Source: CBDCHC01 sp965277055 (GTDB lineage: Bacteria > Pseudomonadota > Gammaproteobacteria > PS1 > Pseudothioglobaceae). From it: 64,000 nt of DNA. The stretch lies in contig OZ255703.1 in NCBI GenBank assembly GCA_965277055.1, positions 1 through 64,000 of the forward strand, read 5' to 3'. Positions within the stretch are counted from its first letter, which is position 1. Every line of letters starts with the position of its first letter. A program made the position numbers and the translations under genes. The notes beneath the pieces were generated by a model that was not told where the DNA came from, ran no database searches, and saw only the letters and a list, made by a program, of their open reading frames with translations. This document shows, piece after piece, positions 17,576-26,997 of the stretch.

Positions 17576-18346
17576 ATGACTTATACTCCGATTGACCCTG
17601 TAGCATTTGATTTAGGTGTTGTACAAATTCACTGGTATGGCTTAATGTGGTTGTGTGCCTTTGTTAGTGCATATCTATTGGCACGAGTGCGTGCTGATGC
17701 ATCTTGGCAACCTAAGATTATTGAAGACTTAATTTTTTACGGTGCAATTGGAGCGGTTCTGGGCGGTAGAATAGGCTATATGTTGTTTTATAATTTTAGT
17801 GAATTTTTAGCAAATCCATTAAGCTTAGTACTGATACATCAAGGTGGTATGTCATTCCATGGAGGAGTATTGGGCGTGCTATGTGCGATTATTCTCTTTA
17901 ATAAGCGTTACCATAAAACGTTTTTTCAAACTCTTGATTTTGCTGCACCACTGATTCCTTTAGGACTAGGATTTGGGAGAATTGGAAATTTTATAAATAG
18001 CGAACTCTGGGGCAAAGAAACCGCCTCTTCATACGGTGTGACCATCATTACCGAAACCGGGGAATTATTAACCCGCTACCCCTCACAACTCTATCAAGCA
18101 TTCTTGGAAGGAGTAGTGTTATTTACGGTGTTATGGCTGTATAGTAGAGCATCTCGCCCACTTGGAAGTGTAGCTGCCTTATTTGCTATTTTGTATGGTG
18201 TATTTAGGGTTATCGTTGAATTTGTCCGAATGCCTGATGCACATATTGGTTACCTTGCATTTGGCTGGCTGACAATGGGGCAATTATTATCCGTACCACT
18301 GATTATTATTGGTATCATTGTATTTTTTCGTGCACACACAAAATAA
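17576..18346 (+). CDS. lgt: Prolipoprotein diacylglyceryl transferase
   Basis: Inner-membrane enzyme that transfers diacylglycerol from phosphatidylglycerol to the lipobox cysteine. Family motifs include IHWYGLMWL near the start, HQGGMSFHGGVLG, the signature GRIGNFINSELWG and a C-terminal REP-like IVEFVRMPDAHIG. About seven membrane segments. Length 256. thyA follows after 10 bases, the same order as in E. coli. Confidence 0.97.
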   Translation: MTYTPIDPVAFDLGVVQIHWYGLMWLCAFVSAYLLARVRADASWQPKIIEDLIFYGAIGAVLGGRIGYMLFYNFSEFLANPLSLVLIHQGGMSFHGGVLGVLCAIILFNKRYHKTFFQTLDFAAPLIPLGLGFGRIGNFINSELWGKETASSYGVTIITETGELLTRYPSQLYQAFLEGVVLFTVLWLYSRASRPLGSVAALFAILYGVFRVIVEFVRMPDAHIGYLAFGWLTMGQLLSVPLIIIGIIVFFRAHTK

Positions 18347-18356
18347 CACTTAACCT

Positions 18357-19178
18357 ATGCAACAATATTTAGACCTATTGCAAGACATTTTAGAACACGG
18401 TGAGGAAAAAGGGGATAGAACAGGCACTGGGACGCTCTCTGTATTTGGTAGACAACTAAGATTTGATTTAGCAGAAGGATTTCCATTAGTTACCACCAAA
18501 AAAATTCACTTTAAATCAGTTGTTAATGAATTATTGTGGTTTTTACGCGGGGATACTAATACGACTTGGCTAAAAGAACATGGCGTGCGTATTTGGGATG
18601 AATGGGCAGATGAATCAGGAAGTTTAGGACCTATTTATGGTGCCCAGTGGACTAACTGGAATGACGAGGGAATTAATCAAATAGATGGGGTTATTCACAG
18701 CCTTAAACACAATCAAAATTCTAGAAGAATCCTGTTTCATGCATGGAATGTATCATTACTACCCGATGAGTCTATAAGCCCAATAGATAACGTTAAGAAA
18801 GGCAAAATGGCACTTCCGCCATGCCATTTGTTGTATCAATTTTATGTTGCACGAGGTAAGCTTTCTGCACAGTTGTATATTAGAAGTAGTGATAGCTTTT
18901 TAGGGCTCCCGTTTAATATTGCCAGTGTTGCCTTACTGACACATATGTTAGCTAAAGAGTGTAATCTTGGTCTCGGTGAAGTCATTATTACAACAGGAGA
19001 TTCGCATATATACACTAATCATATTGAGCAGGTGAAAACTCAACTTGCACGCACCCCGAAACCATTACCAACGCTGTATATTCAAGGTAATCCAAAGTTC
19101 TATCAATATCGTTTTGCAGACTTTGAACTTCGTGACTATGATCCTGACCCGCATATCGCTGCTAAAGTATCAATTTAA
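18357..19178 (+). CDS. thyA: Thymidylate synthase
   Basis: Folate-dependent methylation of dUMP to dTMP. The active-site cysteine is in MALPPCHLLYQFY, with arginines in RTGTGTLSVFGRQ and the dUMP site RSSDSFLGLPFNIASVALL. Length 273 is about nine more than E. coli because of a short insert (DESISPIDNVKKG) just before the catalytic loop; a similar insert occurs in other bacterial ThyA proteins. Ends in KVSI, close to the conserved hydrophobic C-terminus. Confidence 0.97.
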   Translation: MQQYLDLLQDILEHGEEKGDRTGTGTLSVFGRQLRFDLAEGFPLVTTKKIHFKSVVNELLWFLRGDTNTTWLKEHGVRIWDEWADESGSLGPIYGAQWTNWNDEGINQIDGVIHSLKHNQNSRRILFHAWNVSLLPDESISPIDNVKKGKMALPPCHLLYQFYVARGKLSAQLYIRSSDSFLGLPFNIASVALLTHMLAKECNLGLGEVIITTGDSHIYTNHIEQVKTQLARTPKPLPTLYIQGNPKFYQYRFADFELRDYDPDPHIAAKVSI

Positions 19179-19196
19179 TTTTTTCTTATTTGCACT

Positions 19197-20228
19197 ATGA
19201 ATTTACCTACTTCTCATCATCCCAAGCCGTGTACAGTAGATACCTCAATTAATCTATTAACAGGCACTAAGAACATTGAAAAAATAGGAGTGCTGATAAC
19301 CAACTTAGGCACTCCAGATGCACCTACAAAACAAGCACTAAGGGTATATTTAAAAGAATTTCTTTCTGATATTCGGGTAGTAGAGCCACCGCCATCACGT
19401 TTTTTGTGGAAATTGATTCTTAATTTTATTATTTTAAATGTGCGTCCTAAACGCTCTGCACAAGCATATAAGAGCGTTTGGGGAGAGTTTGGAGATGGTT
19501 CTCCTTTATTAGATATTTCTATTCGTCAGCGCGATATGCTTAGAGATACCTTAGGTGATGGGTATCAAGTAGAACTTGGTATGCGTTATGGTAACCCAAG
19601 TATTGATAGCGCACTCCAGCTCTTTACTAATTGTAGCAAAATTATAGTATTACCACTATACCCGCAGTATGCTGGGGCAACTACGGGATCAACCTTTGAT
19701 GCTCTCGGGCAGAGTTTAAGTGCGATGCGAGTAGTGCCTTGCATACAGTTTATCAATAATTATTATCAACATCCGTTGTATATTGATGCGATGGTTGCTA
19801 GTATCAAAGAACACTTGGCAGAAGATGACTTTTTATTATTTTCATACCATGGCATTCCTAAGCGTTATTTTAACAATGGAGATGTCTATGGTTGTCATTG
19901 TTGTGAAACTACCAATACGATTGCGAACCGATTAGGGCTGACAAGTGAGCGTTTTATGATGACCTATCAGTCACGTTTTGGTCGTGAAGAATGGATGAAA
20001 CCCTATACTGATAAAACTCTGATGGAGCTCCCGAAAAAGGGAATTACCAAAATCAAAGTAGTATGCCCTGGATTTAGTGCTGATTGTTTAGAAACTATTG
20101 AAGAAATCAACGAAGAGAATAGAGAGTACTTTCTAGAAGCGGGTGGGGAATCTTATGACTATATTCCTGCACTAAACTTTAGAGAGGATCATATTCAGGC
20201 ATTACGTCAGGTTATTCTCGAGTCTTAA
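19197..20228 (+). CDS. hemH: Ferrochelatase
   Basis: Inserts Fe2+ into protoporphyrin IX. The catalytic histidine is in LFSYHGIPKRY and the acidic residues are in CLETIEEINEENRE. The N-terminal GVLITNLGTPDAPT and the LPLYPQYAGATTGST segment are typical. A CHCC cluster lies in YGCHCCETTN, four residues where cysteine spacing could matter for a metal or disulfide, but no Fe-S role is claimed. Length 343. It is followed by the copper ATPase, which suits a respiratory heme context. Confidence 0.96.
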   Translation: MNLPTSHHPKPCTVDTSINLLTGTKNIEKIGVLITNLGTPDAPTKQALRVYLKEFLSDIRVVEPPPSRFLWKLILNFIILNVRPKRSAQAYKSVWGEFGDGSPLLDISIRQRDMLRDTLGDGYQVELGMRYGNPSIDSALQLFTNCSKIIVLPLYPQYAGATTGSTFDALGQSLSAMRVVPCIQFINNYYQHPLYIDAMVASIKEHLAEDDFLLFSYHGIPKRYFNNGDVYGCHCCETTNTIANRLGLTSERFMMTYQSRFGREEWMKPYTDKTLMELPKKGITKIKVVCPGFSADCLETIEEINEENREYFLEAGGESYDYIPALNFREDHIQALRQVILES

Positions 20229-20233
20229 TTTTC

Positions 20234-22591
20234 ATGCATTGTGCGCATTGCTCTGCACCTATAGTTCGCGAAGTAAAGGCAACTATAGGAGAAGAGGAAA
20301 GAGTATTTTGCTGTGAGGGTTGTAAACATGTGGCAGAATTTATTCATGATGAATCACTGGATGCCTTTTATACCTCCAAAACAGGTGTGCTACCACTTTC
20401 CTTTACCGAGCAGTATCCACTCGCCTATTATGACTCTGAATCATTTAGCAAAGAGTATATCACGCATAATACTCTTGAAGTTGTTAGTACTTCTATTCAC
20501 TGTGCAGCCTGTGTATTTTTAATTGAAAAAATACTCAATCAATTACCCGAAGTAACACATGCACGGGTTAATCTCACCGAATCTCGCATTCGTATTGAGC
20601 TCACTGGAGAGGGGCAAATTTCAAATATTTTTACCGCATTAGCACAGGTGGGATATAGTGCTCGTACTATAGATACAGATGCCCAAGAACAAGCAGCAAG
20701 AGCACAAAAAAGTCTTATGCTTCGTCGCATTGGCTTTGCCTTTTTTGCCATGATGAATATGATGTGGATTGCCATTTCATTATATACCGGGGCTGAAGGT
20801 GGGGAGTTTAATCAATATTTTGTGATACTAAGTTTTCTCTTAGCAACTCCAACTTTGTTTTATAGTGGCTGGGGATTTTTAAGTGCCAGTGTTACTGCTG
20901 TACGTTATGGGGTACTTACTATGGATGTCCCCATTGCTATAGGAAGTATAGCTACTTATCTCTACTCTAGCGTAGTTATGTTTGGGCTCGTAGAGGGGGG
21001 AATATATTTTGATACGGTAGTGAATTTTATCTTTATTATTCTTCTTGGTCGCTACTTGGAAGCAAGTAGCAAACAGCGCATTATTACTGATAATAATAGC
21101 ATTAAAAGTTTAGATACTAAAGTAATGACTCGTATTAGAGGCACTACTGAAGAGGTGATTCCGACCAAAACAGCTGAAATTGGAGATATATTTCGAGTAA
21201 AGCCAGGAGAGGTAATTCCAACTGATGCCACTATTACTCAGGGTTTTGTGAGTGTTGATGAGAGCTTGCTCTCTGGGGAATCCTTGCCTATTGAACGTAC
21301 CCATTTAGATGAAGTATATGGGGGTACACTCGTTACAAGTGGTAGTGCAGTCATGCGTGTGCGTAATACTTATTTAGAATCTAGTTATGCGAAATTGATA
21401 GAGCTCTTGTCACAGGCAGATATAGCTAAAGGGAGGATTTTTTGTTTGATTGATAGTATTATTCCCTACTTTGTCATTGCTACGCTCACACTTTCAGCAC
21501 TTTCCTTTATCTTTCATATTGCTTCTGGAGGGGGATTTGATTTTGCTCTCATGGCTGCGGTTTCAGTGCTGATTATTACTTGTCCTTGTGCGTTTGGTAT
21601 TGCAGTACCTATGACTTATTATGCTGCAAATAATGCATTATTTCGTAATAAAGTAATTATTAAGGATAGTAATATTTTGGAACATATTCAGGGGCTACAA
21701 ACTATAGTATTTGACAAAACTGGAACCTTAACCACAGGGGTATTTACGGTCATGCATGCACAATATCATGCTGATGAATTAACGTGTCAGCAGATTGCAA
21801 TTACCTTAGCACACTCCTCTGAGCACCCATTATCACAGTCAATTGCAGACTATCTTAAGGTAGCACCTCTTGCAAGCTCAGAATTTACCAATTACCCGGG
21901 TTTTGGCATTAGTGTGGTAATAGATGATGTGCGCTACTTTATGGGTAGTAAAGTCTTTATCCAAATGCATACCAATAATACCCCAAAAGCCTTATCATCA
22001 GCACATTCAGCGGTGTATTTAGCATCAAAAAATTCATTACTTGCTTCATTTGGCTTGGCAGACAAATTAAACACCGAGGCATCAGAGCTAATTACCTACT
22101 TGCAAGAAAAAGGTAACCACGTAGTGCTTCTAAGTGGAGATAGAGCAGAGCGTGTGGCAGTAGTAGCAGAGCAATTAGGTATTAGTGAGTATTACGCCGA
22201 ACAAACTCCCGTAGACAAACTAGCTTTTATACAATCACAATCAGGGGTGCTTATGATTGGCGATGGCTTAAATGATGCTCCAGCATTAAAAGCTGCAGAC
22301 TATAGTATTGCTGTAAGAGGATTAGAGTTAGTAGAAACTGCAGTGAGTGCGATTATTATGAAAAATAATTTGAGTGCTATCATCTCACTCTATGAAGTAG
22401 CAGGGCGAGCACAAAGAACTATTAAAACCAACATTAGCTTTGCTCTAGGCTACAATATGATTTTTGTCCCACTTGCATTTTTAGGACTATTAAATCCGAT
22501 TATAGCTGCAATTGTCATGCCTATAAGTTCACTCGTAGTTATTGGCAATGCTCTGAGACTGCAACTCGTGAGTAAGCGCCTTATAAAATAG
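20234..22591 (+). CDS. ccoI: P1B copper ATPase, CcoI/FixI type
   Basis: Heavy-metal P-type ATPase of 785 residues. The N-terminus has the CcoI/FixI arrangement: CAHC at residues 3-6, FCCEGC at 25-30 and a CAAC heavy-metal motif at 90-93. The transport helix has CPCAF, and the phosphorylation site DKTGTLT, SGES and GDGLNDAPA are intact. CcoI-type pumps load copper into cbb3 oxidase. No cco structural genes are in the window, so the symbol rests on the N-terminal cysteine layout. Confidence 0.88.
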   Translation: MHCAHCSAPIVREVKATIGEEERVFCCEGCKHVAEFIHDESLDAFYTSKTGVLPLSFTEQYPLAYYDSESFSKEYITHNTLEVVSTSIHCAACVFLIEKILNQLPEVTHARVNLTESRIRIELTGEGQISNIFTALAQVGYSARTIDTDAQEQAARAQKSLMLRRIGFAFFAMMNMMWIAISLYTGAEGGEFNQYFVILSFLLATPTLFYSGWGFLSASVTAVRYGVLTMDVPIAIGSIATYLYSSVVMFGLVEGGIYFDTVVNFIFIILLGRYLEASSKQRIITDNNSIKSLDTKVMTRIRGTTEEVIPTKTAEIGDIFRVKPGEVIPTDATITQGFVSVDESLLSGESLPIERTHLDEVYGGTLVTSGSAVMRVRNTYLESSYAKLIELLSQADIAKGRIFCLIDSIIPYFVIATLTLSALSFIFHIASGGGFDFALMAAVSVLIITCPCAFGIAVPMTYYAANNALFRNKVIIKDSNILEHIQGLQTIVFDKTGTLTTGVFTVMHAQYHADELTCQQIAITLAHSSEHPLSQSIADYLKVAPLASSEFTNYPGFGISVVIDDVRYFMGSKVFIQMHTNNTPKALSSAHSAVYLASKNSLLASFGLADKLNTEASELITYLQEKGNHVVLLSGDRAERVAVVAEQLGISEYYAEQTPVDKLAFIQSQSGVLMIGDGLNDAPALKAADYSIAVRGLELVETAVSAIIMKNNLSAIISLYEVAGRAQRTIKTNISFALGYNMIFVPLAFLGLLNPIIAAIVMPISSLVVIGNALRLQLVSKRLIK

Positions 22592-23555
22592 TTTTATACT
22601 TTTTGTTTTCATCACGCACCAACTTTGGCACGAGATAGCCACTTAGGGTTTCTTGCAGGGTGGTATACAGCTCTTTTGCTCGAGCATCATCTACAAAAAA
22701 TTGCTCACTTCCCGAGACTAAATCAAGCATATTCAGATAATAGGGCAGAATTCCTATATTAAATAGTGACTGAGATAATTCACGCAGTATGTCAGCAGAA
22801 TCATTGACACCACGGAGTAATACACTTTGATTAAGCACAAGAGCATCTAATTGACTCATAGCCTGTACTAAATATGGTGTAATCTCTCGTGGGTGATTAA
22901 TATGAGTAACTAAGACTACTTGTACAGAAGAATTATTGATTAGTTTTATGCATTCTGTATCTAAGCGGTTAAGAACTACAACAGTACGGCTATGAATACG
23001 TATCGTATCAATATGAGATATTCCTTCAATGGCGCGGAAAATGCGAGCTAACTTTTTATTATCTATATTTAATGGATCACCGCCACTTAATATCACTTCA
23101 TTGACTTGTGTGTCAGCTTGTAAATAAGAAATTACTGCAGCAAAATCATGAAAAATAGTATTTTTTTCGTAAGAAAAATGTTGTCTAAAACAATAACTGC
23201 AATGTATTGCGCAATCGGCTGTAGTAATTAAAAGGACTCTATTTTTATATTTATGCACAATGCCTGCAGTAGTGTTGTATGGTGCTTCGATAATAGGCTG
23301 TTTACTAAATAGGGCTGATTGCTTTGTTGTGCTATCTTGATGTAATACTTGCAATAATAAAGGATCAGTTGGATTAGATCTATCAATCAAATCTGCATAT
23401 GTGCGAGGTATTTTAAGACTAAAATCCTGCTCAGTAAACATCTGAGTACCCAAATAAGTATTACACTCCTCACTCGTACTTAATACTTGCTTAAGTTCTG
23501 CTTGCCATGTTGGTACTAATTGGGTCATGCTAGAGGTTGGTGTGGAAGAGGGCAT
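22581..23555 (-). CDS. epmB: EF-P beta-lysylation protein EpmB (radical SAM)
   Basis: Lysine 2,3-aminomutase-family radical SAM enzyme. The Fe-S motif is CxxxCxxC in CAIHCSYCFRQHF, followed by LSGGDPL and the C-terminal region LVPKLVRDENKKYKTI. EpmB makes (R)-beta-lysine for elongation factor P. The open frame extends to 23594 but would run into the terminator hairpin at 23581-23606; the ATG at 23555 with a TATACT box at 23562-23567 (possible leaderless mRNA) or the ATG at 23528 are more likely. epmA and efp are not nearby. Confidence 0.9.
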   Translation of the reverse strand: MPSSTPTSSMTQLVPTWQAELKQVLSTSEECNTYLGTQMFTEQDFSLKIPRTYADLIDRSNPTDPLLLQVLHQDSTTKQSALFSKQPIIEAPYNTTAGIVHKYKNRVLLITTADCAIHCSYCFRQHFSYEKNTIFHDFAAVISYLQADTQVNEVILSGGDPLNIDNKKLARIFRAIEGISHIDTIRIHSRTVVVLNRLDTECIKLINNSSVQVVLVTHINHPREITPYLVQAMSQLDALVLNQSVLLRGVNDSADILRELSQSLFNIGILPYYLNMLDLVSGSEQFFVDDARAKELYTTLQETLSGYLVPKLVRDENKKYKTIL

Positions 23556-23580
23556 TAGTGTAGTATACTCATGCAAATAT

Positions 23581-23606
23581 AAAAAAAGCTCCAAAATGGA
23601 GCCTTT
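23581..23606 (-). terminator. Rho-independent terminator of the 62-aa gene
   Basis: On the minus strand a GGCTCC-ATTTT-GGAGC hairpin is followed by six T. On the plus strand the same stem is flanked by A and T runs, so it could work in both directions, although no plus-strand gene needs it. It lies 18 bases after the stop of the small acidic gene and just before epmB, separating the two transcription units. Confidence 0.85.
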
Positions 23607-23623
23607 TTAGAATAAGTAAAGAC

Positions 23624-23812
23624 TTATGCTACGTGGTCTGCAAAATTTTCGTCAGTTTTAGCTTGACCATCTTCATACCCAGCTTCGTACTCTTCTGTTA
23701 TTCTTTGTTCTTCGATTTCAGGATTTTCTAAGAACCCTGCAATCCAACCCTGAATGTAATGGTCATTTACGCCCATTTCTTCCATTTTTTTAACACCTTC
23801 ATAATATGTCAT
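23624..23812 (-). CDS. Small acidic protein with two YxxG(W/Y)xxG motifs
   Basis: A 62-residue acidic protein of unknown function. It contains two copies of an aromatic-glycine motif, YIQGWIAG at residues 19-26 and YEAGYEDG at 42-49. A perfect AGGAGG Shine-Dalgarno (23818-23823) lies six bases before the ATG, and a strong terminator follows, so it is probably a separately and well expressed gene. Ribosome modulation factor also has paired aromatic-glycine motifs, but RMF is basic and this protein is not, so homology is not claimed. Confidence 0.75.
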   Translation of the reverse strand: MTYYEGVKKMEEMGVNDHYIQGWIAGFLENPEIEEQRITEEYEAGYEDGQAKTDENFADHVA

Positions 23813-24013
23813 ACGAGCCTCCTAATACTGTTAATATATTAAATAAATCTAATTTACGTCTACTTATATAGAATATGGTAAGAAGTAAATGTAATTCAGT
23901 AGAAAAACTTAAAAAAAGGTCAGTTCACCCTGAAATACCTTTAATTTAGTAATTATCTAAATATAAAATTATACCGTGATTTTAGCAATGAAACAATACA
24001 ATATAAGGAATTA

Positions 24014-26158
24014 ATGATACACATTACTCAGGGACTTAACGACAAGCAAGCACAAGCAGTAACCCTCTCTCTTGGGAGCAGTGCACTCATTTTAGCAGGT
24101 GCAGGAAGTGGTAAAACCCGTGTGTTGACGCATCGTATTGCATATATTTTGCAGGAAAGTGATATTCACTTAACTAATATCTTAGCACTCACCTTTACCA
24201 ACAAGGCTGCCAATGAGATGAAAGAACGCTTAGAGGTCTTAATTGGGATGCCCTTAGGTTTTAATACTTGGGTAGGAACATTTCATTCTATTGCTCATAA
24301 AATTTTACGCCTTCATCACACGCAGGCAGGTCTTGGGAGTGCATTTTCTATATTAGATGCATCCGAGCAATTGACTAAAATAAAACGCATCATGAAAGAG
24401 ATGCAAATTGACGATAAAAAGTTTAAACCTAGTAGCATCGCAACATTTATCAGTAATGCTAAAGATGAAGGACTACGCGCAACTAGTCACTTTGATGAAT
24501 CTAATATCTTCGTGCGCATCGCTCTTAGAGTGTTTGAAGTCTATGAAAGGGAATGCAAGCAAAGTGATGAATTAGACTTTTCAGATATTTTGCTATCAAC
24601 TTATGAACTCTTTAGAGATAATGATTCATTAAGAGCTCAATATATCAACCAATTTAAGCATATCTTAGTAGATGAATTCCAAGATACTAATACTATTCAA
24701 TATCAACTTATTACGCTGTTGAAAGATTCCTCAAATACCTTATTTTGCGTCGGAGATGATGATCAGTCTATTTATGGTTGGAGAGGAGCGAAGATTGAAA
24801 ATATTAAAAATCTAGCTATAGATATTGCCAATTTTAAAACTATTAAACTAGAGCAAAATTATCGTTCTACTGGAACTATCTTATCGGCGTCTAATGCAGT
24901 CATTGCCAATAATACTTCACGTATGGGAAAACGCTTATGGACTGATTCTGGTGATGGTCAGCCGATTGATATTTTCATTGGGGCAAATGAAAAAGCAGAA
25001 GCCAGCTATATTGCAAAACGTATTAGTAAGCTACTAGATGCCAATCCAGAAGAAGAAATTGCTATTTTATATCGTAATAATGCACTATCTAGAACCATGG
25101 AAGAAGCATTGATTACTCATAACATTGCCTATAATATATATGGTGGGCTCAGATTTTTTGATCGTGCTGAAATTAAAGATGTGCTTGCATATTTACGCTT
25201 AGCATATAATACTAATGATAATACCGCTTTCACCCGCATTATCAATCTACCCCCAAGAGGTATTAGTGCTCTAACAGTTGCGGAAATTTTTGATTACGCT
25301 AGACTAGAACAATGCTCTTTATATCAAGCCTTAATCACTTTAAAAGAGCACGTACCTACACGAAAAGCAAATGCATTTAGTGCATTTATCACTCTTATTT
25401 CCTCTTTGCAAGAACATGCAACAAAGAGCACTTTGGGGGAGCATATAGAGCATATTATCCACCACAGTGGACTACATGCTCACTATGATAAAGATAAAAC
25501 TGACAAAGGTAGAAATAAAATTCAAAACTTAGAAGAGTTAGTAGGTGCTGCACATGATTTTGTAAATACCGAACCAGACTTAGATGATACTCTGAGTTTT
25601 ATCACCACAGCTACCCTAGATAGTACAGAAGCCTCTACTGCCTCAGCCAACGTCACATTAATGACTATTCATTCAGCAAAAGGACTAGAATTTGCTACCG
25701 TATATATTATTGGTGTAGCGGAAGATATTTTCCCGAGTATGCGCAGTAAAGATGACGGCACACTTGATGAAGAACGCAGACTCTTCTATGTAGGGATGAC
25801 TCGTGCAAAGCAAAAATTAACCCTGAGTTTTGTAAAAAGTAGATTTTTATATGGTCATTATTTTAATGAGGTGCCATCTCGCTTTATTATGGAAATCCCA
25901 AAAGAATATTTACGTCAAGTACACACTAGTACTTCAACTTCTCAAAACCATCGGTCACAATCTGTGCATACTTCTACTATCACTATACCAACAGAAAAAT
26001 CTTATACCCAAGGTGATAAGGTAGTACACAAAAAATTTGGCTTAGGAGTGGTTACCAACTATGAGGAAGGAATCAACCCGAGAGTGGAGGTTAAATTTCA
26101 AAATGCAGGTACGAAGTGGCTTATTTTGGAATATGCACACTTAGAAAAACTGAGTTAA
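24014..26158 (+). CDS. UvrD/PcrA-type DNA helicase
   Basis: Superfamily 1A 3'-5' helicase of 714 residues. Motifs in order: I AGAGSGKTRVLTHR, II DEFQDTN, III VGDDDQSIYGWRGA, IV QNYRST, V TIHSAKGLEFATVYI and VI RRLFYVGMTRAK. The C-terminal small beta domain GDKVVHKKFGLGVV is the UvrD/PcrA RNA-polymerase-binding tail. AAGGA precedes the ATG. UvrD (repair) is the simplest reading, but PcrA or Rep naming cannot be settled by eye. Confidence 0.93.
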   Translation: MIHITQGLNDKQAQAVTLSLGSSALILAGAGSGKTRVLTHRIAYILQESDIHLTNILALTFTNKAANEMKERLEVLIGMPLGFNTWVGTFHSIAHKILRLHHTQAGLGSAFSILDASEQLTKIKRIMKEMQIDDKKFKPSSIATFISNAKDEGLRATSHFDESNIFVRIALRVFEVYERECKQSDELDFSDILLSTYELFRDNDSLRAQYINQFKHILVDEFQDTNTIQYQLITLLKDSSNTLFCVGDDDQSIYGWRGAKIENIKNLAIDIANFKTIKLEQNYRSTGTILSASNAVIANNTSRMGKRLWTDSGDGQPIDIFIGANEKAEASYIAKRISKLLDANPEEEIAILYRNNALSRTMEEALITHNIAYNIYGGLRFFDRAEIKDVLAYLRLAYNTNDNTAFTRIINLPPRGISALTVAEIFDYARLEQCSLYQALITLKEHVPTRKANAFSAFITLISSLQEHATKSTLGEHIEHIIHHSGLHAHYDKDKTDKGRNKIQNLEELVGAAHDFVNTEPDLDDTLSFITTATLDSTEASTASANVTLMTIHSAKGLEFATVYIIGVAEDIFPSMRSKDDGTLDEERRLFYVGMTRAKQKLTLSFVKSRFLYGHYFNEVPSRFIMEIPKEYLRQVHTSTSTSQNHRSQSVHTSTITIPTEKSYTQGDKVVHKKFGLGVVTNYEEGINPRVEVKFQNAGTKWLILEYAHLEKLS

Positions 26159-26650
26159 TTATGGGGTTTTGAATATAGTGTTTTTGAGCATTTCTTTAGT
26201 AACAGTGCCTTCATGGGCGAGCATTTCCTCACCATTTTGATCAAAAATAAGCGTTGTAGGTAACACTCTAATGCCCATACCATCAAAAGCAGATTTATTT
26301 TTGAGATACATCACATTGGGATACGACACGCCAAATCCATCAGAAAAATCAGTAATGGCTTCACTATCTTTATCTAATTCATAATTCATGCCTAAAATCA
26401 TCACCTTATCACTATAAGAATCATAAAAATCAGCAAGCTCTGGTAACTCTTCTACACAAGGAGGGCACCACGTAGCCCAAAAATTTAAAATTACAAACTT
26501 ACCTTTTAGACTTTCACTCGTATGAACTGTACCAAATACATCTATAAGTTCTACATCTTTAAGAGAGTTTGCTATAGAGAATGTCGGTATAATGAAAACC
26601 AAGCAACCAATAATTATCCAACGTTTTAACCAGTGAATACTATTTATCAT
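26159..26650 (-). CDS. TlpA-like periplasmic thioredoxin
   Basis: A 163-residue thiol-disulfide protein with an N-terminal signal or anchor (residues 8-27) and a thioredoxin fold; the active site is WCPPC at residues 61-65 followed by VEELPEL. A cis-proline is in VLPTTLIFD. TlpA/ResA proteins reduce periplasmic disulfides, often for cytochrome c or oxidase assembly. Its stop abuts the helicase stop (convergent), and its first 18 bases overlap the divergent ArsC-like gene. The only Met available is at 26650. Confidence 0.9.
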   Translation of the reverse strand: MINSIHWLKRWIIIGCLVFIIPTFSIANSLKDVELIDVFGTVHTSESLKGKFVILNFWATWCPPCVEELPELADFYDSYSDKVMILGMNYELDKDSEAITDFSDGFGVSYPNVMYLKNKSAFDGMGIRVLPTTLIFDQNGEEMLAHEGTVTKEMLKNTIFKTP

Positions 26651-26971
26651 AATCCTCGTTGTTCAAAATCAAGGCAAACCCTTGAAATATTAAAAAATAA
26701 AGAACTTAATTTTATCATAGTCAAGTATCTTGATACTCCTCTATCCAAACAAGAGCTCGCTTCGTTATGTGCTCAGTTAGCATTATCACCTTCAGAGTGT
26801 ATTCGCACAGGTGAGTCACTTTATAACGAGCTTGGGCTAAAGAATGCTACAGAAGATGAGTTATTAGATGCGATGGCAGCACACCCTATATTGGTAGAGC
26901 GTCCTATTGTGGTAACCGAAAAAGGAGCGCGTATTGGCAGACCACCAGAAAACGTGCTTGATATTTTATAA
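26633..26971 (+). CDS. ArsC/YfgD-family reductase
   Basis: A 112-residue protein of the glutaredoxin-linked ArsC fold. It starts with GTG at 26633 and has Cys10 in YHNPRCSKSRQTL, and the RPIVVTEKGARIGRPPE region with the arginines used by arsenate reductases. Many members such as YfgD have no proven arsenate role. The start codon lies inside the 5' end of the divergent TlpA gene, with a TATAAT at 26588-26593 as a possible -10 within that gene. A PfkB kinase follows after 26 bases. Confidence 0.9.
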   Translation: MNTIYHNPRCSKSRQTLEILKNKELNFIIVKYLDTPLSKQELASLCAQLALSPSECIRTGESLYNELGLKNATEDELLDAMAAHPILVERPIVVTEKGARIGRPPENVLDIL

Positions 26972-26997
26972 TCCCCTATATACTATAAGAATACAAG

